From NCBI GenBank assembly GCA_009929055.1, contig SABI01000050.1, positions 1 through 12,455 of the forward strand: a stretch of DNA of 12,455 nucleotides, in the 5' to 3' direction. Source of the stretch: Spirochaetia bacterium (GTDB lineage: Bacteria; Spirochaetota; Spirochaetia; Sphaerochaetales; Sphaerochaetaceae). This document shows positions 6,257-12,455 of the stretch, piece by piece (position 1 is the first letter of the stretch; each line of letters opens with the position of its first letter). The notes beneath the pieces are model-generated. The model ran no database searches, had not been told where the DNA came from, and saw only the letters and a list, made by a program, of their open reading frames with translations. The position numbers and the translations under genes were made by a program.

Positions 6257-7795
6257 ATGGAATTGACAACAAAGACAATAAAAAAACTGCGAATAGAGCA
6301 CATTACCAAGCGATTCCCTGGAGTCCTAGCCTGTGATGACATTACCTTAGAAATATCTAAAGGAGAAGTTCTTGCTCTCGTTGGAGAAAATGGAGCAGGA
6401 AAAACAACCCTCATGAATATCCTAATGGGTCTCTATCATCAAGATGAGGGAACAATATTTATTAATGATGAACCTGTCCATTTTAGAAGCCCTAATGATG
6501 CTTTTTCTCATGGTATTGGAATGGTCCATCAGCAATACATGCTTGTTCCTAATATGAGTGTATTAGAGAACATTGCTCTAGGGTATAAGCAAGCATGGAA
6601 CCCACTAAAGTTAAATTTACAGATGGTAAGAAGTCGAATTGAGGAAATATCACAAAAATATGGGTTAAGTGTAGATCCTGATGCCCTTATTTGGCAATTA
6701 TCTGTTGGAGAACAACAGCGTGTTGAACTTGTAAAAACACTCTGCCTAGGGGCTAAATTTCTTATCTTAGATGAACCAACTAGTGCCCTTACCCCCCAAG
6801 AAACAGATGAATTAATTCTCCTTTTAAAGAGGATGAGTAATGAATTATCGATAATATTTATTAGCCACAAGTTACAAGAAGTAAAAGATCTCTCTAGTCA
6901 AGTAGCAATACTTCGTCATGGAAAAATTGTCTTTCAGGGAAATACTATCGACCATTCATCTAAAGACATAGCAGCCCTCATGACAGGGCATGAAGTAAAC
7001 CTTCCCCAAAATGATGCACCTGCGTGCACCTTAGGGCCAATGCTTCAACTAAAAAACCTATTTGTTAAAAGTGATAGAGACTTTTTAGCACTCGATGACT
7101 TCTCTTTATATGTATGTAAAGGGGAAATTGTAGGACTAGCTGGAGTTTCTGGTAATGGGCAAAAAGAGTTAGCAGAAGTAATAAACGGACTAAGAAAAGT
7201 AGAGAGTGGTGAGATCATCTTTGATGGGGTGAATATTGCAAACTTCAACCCACGCCAGGTAATTAGTGCAGGAATGGGCTATGTTCCAGAAGAGAGAAAC
7301 ACGGAAGGAATAGTCCCCTCTTTCTCAATTAAAGAAAACTTAATTCTCAAAGATACTGAAACTATGCAGTTTAGTAATCGATCATTTTTAAAAAATGGGG
7401 CAATTGAAAAGAATGCCGTAGATTTAAGAGAACAATTTGATATTCGTAGTCCAAATGTAGATATTGCAGCAGGAAGCTTATCGGGAGGAAACATCCAAAA
7501 AGTTATCCTTGCTCGTGAGATATCACGAAATCCAAAATTCCTTGTAGCAGTCTATCCCACTCGAGGACTCGATATGGGAGCTGCGGAATTTATCCACAAA
7601 CAACTGTTGCAAAAGAGAAATGAAGGAGTTGGAATTCTCCTTATTAGTGAAGAATTAGAAGAAATTACCAACCTTTCAGACCAAGTTGCCGTAATTTTTA
7701 AGGGAAAAATTCAAAAGGTTATTCCCGCGAGCGAAGCAAGTAGAAGACGTTTAGGAATTCTCATGGCAGGAGTAAAAGATGACGAAGAGATTTAA
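6257..7795 (+). CDS. BMP-type ABC importer ATP-binding protein, two ABC domains (NupO/YufO, RfuB-like)
   Basis: This cytoplasmic ATPase powers the importer. It has 512 residues and two fused nucleotide-binding domains, as usual in this family. Domain 1 is complete: Walker A GENGAGKT (43-50), signature LSVGEQQ (148-154), Walker B LILDEP (169-174, catalytic Glu173) and the switch histidine in ISHK (202-205). Domain 2 is degenerate in the family's usual way: its P-loop reads GVSGNGQKE (296-304) without a GK[S/T], its signature LSGGNIQK (408-415) is intact, and the Walker B position reads LVAVYPTRGLD without the acidic pair. One ATP site therefore carries most hydrolysis. GGAGAT precedes the ATG by 5 bases. 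The gene overlaps the following permease gene by 17 bp. Confidence 0.94.
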   Translation: MELTTKTIKKLRIEHITKRFPGVLACDDITLEISKGEVLALVGENGAGKTTLMNILMGLYHQDEGTIFINDEPVHFRSPNDAFSHGIGMVHQQYMLVPNMSVLENIALGYKQAWNPLKLNLQMVRSRIEEISQKYGLSVDPDALIWQLSVGEQQRVELVKTLCLGAKFLILDEPTSALTPQETDELILLLKRMSNELSIIFISHKLQEVKDLSSQVAILRHGKIVFQGNTIDHSSKDIAALMTGHEVNLPQNDAPACTLGPMLQLKNLFVKSDRDFLALDDFSLYVCKGEIVGLAGVSGNGQKELAEVINGLRKVESGEIIFDGVNIANFNPRQVISAGMGYVPEERNTEGIVPSFSIKENLILKDTETMQFSNRSFLKNGAIEKNAVDLREQFDIRSPNVDIAAGSLSGGNIQKVILAREISRNPKFLVAVYPTRGLDMGAAEFIHKQLLQKRNEGVGILLISEELEEITNLSDQVAVIFKGKIQKVIPASEASRRRLGILMAGVKDDEEI

Positions 7796-8888
7796 AACTG
7801 GATATAAAATTGGAGTAGTCCTCCTTGCTATTATCACATCAATTTTTCTTGGAGCAATTATCCTCTTAGCGATAGGAGCTGATGTATTTAAAACTTATCT
7901 AGTAGTGCTCACTGAACCACTAAAAAATAAAATAGGAATAACTGAAGTACTATTAAGAATGGTACCCCTCTCAATTATTGCCTTGGGGATAACAGTAGCC
8001 TACCGTAGTGGTATTATTAACATTGGAGCTGAAGGACAAATGGCGATGGGGATTTTGGCAACGACCGCTATTGCCCTCTTCTTTCCAAACCTTCCTCCGT
8101 TTGTCCTTATCCCCTTTGCTATCCTCGCTGGTGCACTAGGAGGAGCTCTGTGGGGCTTTATTCCAGGGTTCCTTAAAGCAAAGCTTGAAGTAAGTGAACT
8201 TTTATCAACGGTAATGCTTAACTATATAGCAGCTCAGCTCTACACATTCTTCCTAAGGGGTCCAATGTTAGACCCAGCAGAACTCACAATGGGTAGTGGA
8301 ACACCTCAATCAATGAGATTATCAAAGAATCTAGAGCTTACCCGCTTCATCAAAGGAACTCGAATCCACACAGGGATATTTATCGCCCTTGGCCTTGCTA
8401 TTATCATTTTCTTCCTCTTATGGAAAACCTCCTATGGTTTTAAACTAAGGGCAGCTGGGGCAAGCTCTAGAGCCGCCCGCTATGGGGGAATCAATGTCCC
8501 TAAATATCTCATTATTGCAATGATGCTTAGTGGAGCCTTTGCAGGAATGGCTGGAGCCATTGAAATAGCAGGAGTTCATAGAAGGGCAATCGAAGGGGTA
8601 ACAAGTGGCTATGGCTTTAGTGGAATCGTTGTAGCCCTCTTTGGAGGCCTACACCCAGCAGGAATTATTCCCGCAGCCTTCTTCTTTGGTCTTCTTATTT
8701 ATGGAGCCGATATGACTCAGCGACTTGTTGGAGTTCCTGCTAATATGGTGCAGGTTCTGCAAGGAATCATTATTTTGGTGATTGTAGCTACAAAAATGAT
8801 TATTTCAAACCCCTACCTTATGCAGAAAGTTGAAAGTAAATTTATGAAAATTACAAAAAAGGGTGATACTCAGGAGGTTAAAGCATGA
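7779..8888 (+). CDS. ABC importer permease 1 (NupP/YufP, RfuC-like)
   Basis: This is one of two transmembrane subunits forming the import channel. It has 369 residues, a short basic N-terminus (MTKRFKTGYK) and many hydrophobic helices. Recognisable family blocks are YRSGIINIGAEGQMAMG (75-91), VSELLSTVMLNYIA (138-151), the cytoplasmic coupling region GFKLRAAGASSRAARYGGIN (220-239), and GFSGIVVALFGG (279-290) before the last helices. The ATG lies inside the end of the ATPase gene, 6 bases after AGGAG, and its stop overlaps the next gene by 4 bp, so translation of the three is probably coupled. The substrate follows that of the binding protein: nucleoside/purine or riboflavin. Confidence 0.94.
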   Translation: MTKRFKTGYKIGVVLLAIITSIFLGAIILLAIGADVFKTYLVVLTEPLKNKIGITEVLLRMVPLSIIALGITVAYRSGIINIGAEGQMAMGILATTAIALFFPNLPPFVLIPFAILAGALGGALWGFIPGFLKAKLEVSELLSTVMLNYIAAQLYTFFLRGPMLDPAELTMGSGTPQSMRLSKNLELTRFIKGTRIHTGIFIALGLAIIIFFLLWKTSYGFKLRAAGASSRAARYGGINVPKYLIIAMMLSGAFAGMAGAIEIAGVHRRAIEGVTSGYGFSGIVVALFGGLHPAGIIPAAFFFGLLIYGADMTQRLVGVPANMVQVLQGIIILVIVATKMIISNPYLMQKVESKFMKITKKGDTQEVKA

Positions 8889-9829
8889 CTTTTGCTATAA
8901 ACATTTTATCATTAGGAATTCCCTTCTCCGTAGCACTCCTTATAGCTTCTCTTGGAGAGATGTTTAACCAAAGAGCAGGGATATTTAACTTAGGGTGTGA
9001 AGGAATGATGGCAATGGGAGCTTTCTTAGGAATGCTTGTCCCATATGCTATTGGTCAAGGGCAATATGTCCCTGGAATTTATAACTATCTAGGACTCTTG
9101 CTCGCTACAGTAGTTGGAGCTCTCCTTGGCCTTTTCTTTGGCCTCGTTGTAGTTACCTTCAGAGCACCACAAGGAATTGCTGGGATTGGAATGCAGATGT
9201 TTGGAGTTGGTACAGCAGGTACTTTATTTAGACATTTTGTTGGTGGAACTCAAAGTGTTCCAGGAATTAACAATGCCCCTATTCCATTATTATCAGAAAT
9301 TCCAGTTCTTGGAGTCCTCTTTTTTGACCATAACCCATTAGTGTATGCAGCCTTCTTAGGTGTTCCTCTTGCCTGGTATGTATTATTCAAAACACCTTGG
9401 GGTCTTAAAGTGAGAGCTGTAGGAACCCATCCAAGGGCAGCTGACTCTATTGGAATTCAGGTAAATAAAGTACGCTTTCAAGCTCTTATGGTGGGAGGAG
9501 CTCTTGCTGGTCTTGCTGGTGCATATCTCTCTTTGTGTCAAGCAAAGATGTTTAGTGATGAGATTATTGCAGGGAGAGGATTTATCGCTGTAGCTCTTGT
9601 CTACTTTGGTCAATGGCACCCTGTAAAGATTATGGGTGGGGCTCTCTTATTCACCCTTGCTCAAGCACTTCAGTTAGCTATCCAAGGATTAGGAATTGAT
9701 TTCCCTTATGAATTCTTAGTCATGCTCCCCTATGTATTAGTAATTATCGTTCTTGCTTTCTCTAGAAAGACCCAAAAAGTAGGACCAACTGCTTTAGGAA
9801 AACCATTTAATAGAGAAATAAGAACCTAA
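8885..9829 (+). CDS. ABC importer permease 2 (NupQ/YufQ, RfuD-like)
   Basis: This is the second transmembrane subunit of the importer and pairs with the permease encoded just upstream. It has 314 residues and is almost entirely hydrophobic. The family blocks are NQRAGIFNLGCEGMMAMGAF (28-47), the coupling segment GLKVRAVGTHPRAADSIGI (173-191), and AGRGFIAVALVYFGQW (229-244). The start is well supported: AGGAGG lies 7 bases upstream and the ATG overlaps the previous stop as ATGA. It is the last gene of the operon and a strong terminator follows within 11 bp. Confidence 0.94.
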   Translation: MTFAINILSLGIPFSVALLIASLGEMFNQRAGIFNLGCEGMMAMGAFLGMLVPYAIGQGQYVPGIYNYLGLLLATVVGALLGLFFGLVVVTFRAPQGIAGIGMQMFGVGTAGTLFRHFVGGTQSVPGINNAPIPLLSEIPVLGVLFFDHNPLVYAAFLGVPLAWYVLFKTPWGLKVRAVGTHPRAADSIGIQVNKVRFQALMVGGALAGLAGAYLSLCQAKMFSDEIIAGRGFIAVALVYFGQWHPVKIMGGALLFTLAQALQLAIQGLGIDFPYEFLVMLPYVLVIIVLAFSRKTQKVGPTALGKPFNREIRT

Positions 9830-9839
9830 CGATCTCTTT

Positions 9840-9875
9840 AAAAGTCATCAAGCCCTTATATTGATGACTTTTTTT
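9840..9875 (+). terminator. Intrinsic terminator of the importer operon
   Basis: AAAGTCATCAA (9841-9851) and TTGATGACTTT (9861-9871) form a perfect 11-bp stem, extendable by A9840-T9872, with a 9-base loop. The T tract continues to 9875. It begins 11 bp after the second permease stop and separates the importer from the dehydrogenase transcript. Confidence 0.92.
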
Positions 9876-9881
9876 ATCCAA

Positions 9882-9920
9882 TCTAATGAAGTGTTGCACC
9901 AAAGTGCAACACTTATTAGA
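9882..9920. repeat. Large near-perfect inverted repeat upstream of the dehydrogenase promoter
   Basis: TCTAATGAAGTGTTGCAC (9882-9899) is mirrored by GTGCAACACTTATTAGA (9904-9920) around CAAA, with a single unpaired base. The inner 11 bp match perfectly. No T run follows on the + strand, and a second terminator is not needed 7 bp after the previous one. It ends 8 bp before a -35 box. An operator or an upstream activator site is a reasonable reading; a structural or antisense role is also possible. Confidence 0.65.
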
Positions 9921-9928
9921 CAAAAGGA

Positions 9929-9956
9929 TTGACAAAGTTGTCCTGTACGTTAAAAT
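9929..9956 (+). promoter_or_regulatory. Predicted promoter of the dehydrogenase gene with overlapping palindrome
   Basis: A consensus -35 box TTGACA (9929-9934) and TAAAAT (9951-9956) are spaced by 16 bases. The 12-bp palindrome GACAAAGTTGTC (9931-9942: GACAA, AG, TTGTC) overlaps the -35 box and the spacer, the usual place for a repressor site. Transcription would start near 9963, leaving a leader of about 140 bases. Confidence 0.65.
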
Positions 9957-9981
9957 TAAAAAAGATATAGTACACAGTCAG

Positions 9982-10080
9982 TTGCATCTTTCTTTTATCA
10001 TAATAAATGATGCAAATACTAAGCGGCTATTCACCTATTCGTTGTGTCGATAGTTCTTCTACTTATTATTAAGTTGGAGG
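9982..10080 (+). promoter_or_regulatory. Structured leader of the dehydrogenase mRNA
   Basis: Two possible stems lie in the leader. TTGCATC (9982-9988) can pair with GATGCAA (10009-10015). Further on, CTTCTACTTA (10056-10065) can pair with TAAGTTGGAG (10070-10079) with one mismatch and a TTAT loop. The second stem ends 11 bases before the ribosome site GAGGAGG of the dehydrogenase. No known riboswitch class was recognised. Confidence 0.35.
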
Positions 10081-10090
10081 AGCAGAATAA

Positions 10091-10107
10091 GAGGAGGCCA
10101 CCTTTTG
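10091..10107 (+). promoter_or_regulatory. Ribosome binding site that fixes a TTG start
   Basis: GAGGAGG (10091-10097) is a near-ideal Shine-Dalgarno sequence exactly 7 bases before TTG at 10105. No in-frame ATG occurs until residue 101, inside the iron-sulfur domain, so the TTG is almost certainly the start codon. Confidence 0.85.
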
Positions 10108-12455
10108 CATACCTTTTTCGTAAATGGAAAAAAGATTTCTACTTCTAGTGATAAAAAACTACTACACTTCTTACGAGAAGAACTCAATTTAACAGGAACC
10201 AAAGATGGATGTAGTGAAGGAGCCTGTGGAACATGTACTGTAATAATTGATGGGAAAGCTACTAAATCTTGTCTCATTCCTTTAGAAAAACTTATAGATA
10301 AACATATTATTACTATTGAAGGACTCACAACAAGAGAATCTGATGTCTACAGCTATTGCTTTGCTTCAGAGGGGGCTGTTCAATGTGGATTTTGTACCCC
10401 AGGGATGATAATGAGTGCTAAAGCCCTCCTCGATATCAACAATGATCCAACACTACCTGAGATAAAGAAAGCTCTACGAGGTAATATTTGTCGCTGTACA
10501 GGATATGTAAAAATTGAGAGTGCTATCCTTAAAGCAGCTAAGTTTTTTAGAGAGAACTTACCCCTTCCAAAAGAGGAGCATAGCGGTCTATTAAGTGAAC
10601 GCTTTACAAGGGTAGACGCAATAGAAAAAGCCCTTGGAACTGGAATTTATGTTGATGATATAAGAATTGATGGGATGGTTTATGCAAAAGCTCTAAGAAG
10701 TACCTACCCAAGGGCAATAGTAGAATCAATCGATATCTCAAAAGCTCTTAAGCACCCTGAAACAGTAACTATACTTACATCTAAAGATGTTCCAAACAAC
10801 AAAATTGGTCATATTGTCAATGATTGGGATGTACTTATCCCTGAGGGGGGAACAACACGCTATATAGGAGATGCTATCGTCCTTGTTGCGACCCTTACCC
10901 AAGAAGCACTTGATGAAGTTCTCTCTTTAGTTGAAGTTGTCTATAAAGAATTACCTCCAATAACCTCTCCAATAGAAGCAATGAAAGAAGATTCTCCAAA
11001 GATTCACGAGAGTGGAAATGTGTTAACAACTGAAACCCTCAAAAGAGGAAATGCTGATGAAGTAATAAAAAAAGCTCCGTTTGTTGTGACTAAGCACTAC
11101 TCTACCCCTTTCACAGAACATGCTTTTATGGAACCTGAAGCAGCTATTGGCCTTATTGATGATGAAGATAATCTTCTCTTATATACTTCAAGCCAATCTG
11201 TATTTGATGAGCAGAGGGAAATCTCTCACATGCTTCAACTAGACCCAAAAAAGGTAAACTGCCAAGCTCAATTGGTTGGTGGAGGATTTGGTGGAAAAGA
11301 AGATATGAGTGTACAACACCATGCAGCACTCATGGCATGGCACATAAAAAAACCGGTAAAAGTAAAGTTATCTCGCCAAGAGAGTATTAATATTCATCCA
11401 AAGCGTCACGCAATGGAGATGGAATTCACCTCAGCTTGTGATGAGAAAGGAAAACTGCTTGCCTTAAAAGCAACCCTTATTGCCGACACAGGGGCATATG
11501 CATCCCTTGGCGCCCCAGTATTACAACGAGCCTGCACACATGCAGCTGGCCCTTATAATTATCAAAATGTGGAAATCATAGGCAAAGCTGTATATACAAA
11601 CAATGTACCAGCTGGTGCTTTTAGGGGATTTGGCGTTACCCAAAGTTGCTTTGCAATTGAAAATAATCTTAATCTCCTTGCTGCAAAGGTTGGAATAAGT
11701 GGATGGGATATCCGCTATCTAAATGCGATACGTCCTGGTGATGAACTCCCTAATGGACAAATAGCTGATAGCAATACAGCCTTCGATAAAACTCTCCTTG
11801 CAGTAAAAGAGGAGTATGAAAAGCATCCAAGAGCTGGAATAGCTAGTGCTTTTAAAAATAGTGGCTTTGGGGTCGGAGTCCCAGATACTGGAAGATGTAC
11901 CCTCTCTATTGAAGAGAATATATTACACATCAGAACTTCTGCAGCGTGCATGGGTCAAGGTATTGCTACTATGGCTACTCAAATTGTAGTTGAAACAACT
12001 GGCCTTAATCCTAGTGAAATAATCTGTGAACAAGCTGACACAAGGAGAACTCCAGACTCTGGAACTAGTACAGCTTCAAGGCAAACTGTCATTACAGGAG
12101 AGGCGATTAGGAAAGTTGCCCTAAAGCTAAAATCAGATTTACAAAAAGGGATGAGTCTTAAAGATCTTGAAGGAAGACAATATTATGATGAGTTTACTTC
12201 AATTACCGACCCAATGGGCTCTTCTAAACCAAATCCTAAAAGTCATATAGCATACAGCTATTCAACTCAAGTTGTCTTCTTAAACGAACAAGGTAAAGTT
12301 GAAAAAGTTACTGCATCAGTTGATGTAGGAAAAGTGGTAAACCCAACTGCAGTTGAAGGACAAGTTGAAGGGGGCGTTGTTATGGGCCTTGGCTATGCCC
12401 TTACTGAAGATTTCCCTATGGTTGATGGGGTTCCTAAAGTAAAATATGGAACTCT
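10105..12455 (+). CDS. Xanthine dehydrogenase-like molybdenum hydroxylase, fused [2Fe-2S] and molybdopterin domains (3' end outside window)
   Basis: The gene encodes a molybdenum hydroxylase that probably oxidises hypoxanthine/xanthine or a related purine. The 783 codons seen are uninterrupted and run off the window. Plant-type [2Fe-2S] ligands are Cys36, 41, 44 and 56 (GCSEGACGTC). A second cluster uses Cys94, 97, 129 and 131 (QCGFCTPG and ICRCTGY). After a short linker the hammerhead and molybdopterin domains follow directly, with GTGIYVDDI (about 178-186), EPEAA (343-347), GGGFGGKE (392-399), GAFRGFG (504-510, Arg507) and MGQG (616-619). The catalytic Glu expected in a late GE motif would lie just past the window. 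No FAD domain is present, so a separate FAD subunit is expected. This two-domain fusion is the layout of the selenium-dependent xanthine dehydrogenase/XdhD group. Aldehyde- or nicotinate-type hydroxylases are less likely alternatives. Confidence 0.92.
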   Translation, partial: MHTFFVNGKKISTSSDKKLLHFLREELNLTGTKDGCSEGACGTCTVIIDGKATKSCLIPLEKLIDKHIITIEGLTTRESDVYSYCFASEGAVQCGFCTPGMIMSAKALLDINNDPTLPEIKKALRGNICRCTGYVKIESAILKAAKFFRENLPLPKEEHSGLLSERFTRVDAIEKALGTGIYVDDIRIDGMVYAKALRSTYPRAIVESIDISKALKHPETVTILTSKDVPNNKIGHIVNDWDVLIPEGGTTRYIGDAIVLVATLTQEALDEVLSLVEVVYKELPPITSPIEAMKEDSPKIHESGNVLTTETLKRGNADEVIKKAPFVVTKHYSTPFTEHAFMEPEAAIGLIDDEDNLLLYTSSQSVFDEQREISHMLQLDPKKVNCQAQLVGGGFGGKEDMSVQHHAALMAWHIKKPVKVKLSRQESINIHPKRHAMEMEFTSACDEKGKLLALKATLIADTGAYASLGAPVLQRACTHAAGPYNYQNVEIIGKAVYTNNVPAGAFRGFGVTQSCFAIENNLNLLAAKVGISGWDIRYLNAIRPGDELPNGQIADSNTAFDKTLLAVKEEYEKHPRAGIASAFKNSGFGVGVPDTGRCTLSIEENILHIRTSAACMGQGIATMATQIVVETTGLNPSEIICEQADTRRTPDSGTSTASRQTVITGEAIRKVALKLKSDLQKGMSLKDLEGRQYYDEFTSITDPMGSSKPNPKSHIAYSYSTQVVFLNEQGKVEKVTASVDVGKVVNPTAVEGQVEGGVVMGLGYALTEDFPMVDGVPKVKYGT

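Noticed and set aside
6046..6414. Minus-strand open frame of 122 codons across the intercistronic terminator
   Set aside because: It covers the ends of two well-supported + strand genes and a terminator, and its product resembles no known family.
6257..7795. Degenerate second ATP site as a sign of a decaying gene
   Set aside because: Loss of the second P-loop GK[S/T] and acidic Walker B residues is normal for double-domain ATPases of this importer family.
10074..10147. Alternative TTG start at 10074 in a different frame with GGAGGAG nearby
   Set aside because: The purine-rich element lies after, not before, this TTG, and the frame stops inside the dehydrogenase gene.

Overview
The window looks like chromosomal DNA from a low-GC bacterium, most likely a spirochaete (Treponema/Sphaerochaeta-like). 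The main clue is the substrate-binding protein at 5128. Its signal peptide runs into SGAAEKE with no lipobox cysteine, a form I associate with spirochaete solute-binding proteins. A sodium-pumping decarboxylase and a molybdenum hydroxylase suggest anaerobic, fermentative life. All genes are on the + strand and no mobile element, CRISPR array, tRNA or rRNA was seen.

Region 1 (1-2486) holds the end of a biotin-dependent decarboxylase alpha subunit (oadA) with two tandem biotinyl domains, then the membrane beta subunit (oadB), closed by a clear intrinsic terminator. Together they couple decarboxylation of oxaloacetate (or a related acid) to Na+ export.

Region 2 (2501-4888) is a tight three-gene group: a membrane-anchored alpha/beta hydrolase, a dCMP-deaminase-family protein and a PfkB-family kinase of the 1-phosphofructokinase type. 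The last two overlap by 4 bp.

Region 3 (4897-9875) is a complete BMP-type ABC importer: promoter and long AT-rich leader, periplasmic binding protein, an internal terminator, a double-domain ATPase and two overlapping permease genes, then a strong terminator. Homologues import nucleosides (Bacillus NupNOPQ) or riboflavin (Treponema RfuABCD).

Region 4 (9876-12455) starts with a large inverted repeat, a good promoter containing a small palindrome, and a structured leader. It then carries a xanthine dehydrogenase-like protein that fuses [2Fe-2S] and molybdopterin domains, begins at TTG and runs off the window end. Its architecture matches the selenium-dependent xanthine dehydrogenase/XdhD group. 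Next to the importer it suggests purine uptake followed by oxidation, but that link is inferred from adjacency. I found no convincing wholly new system; the most unusual items are the double-biotinyl oadA and the control region of the dehydrogenase.
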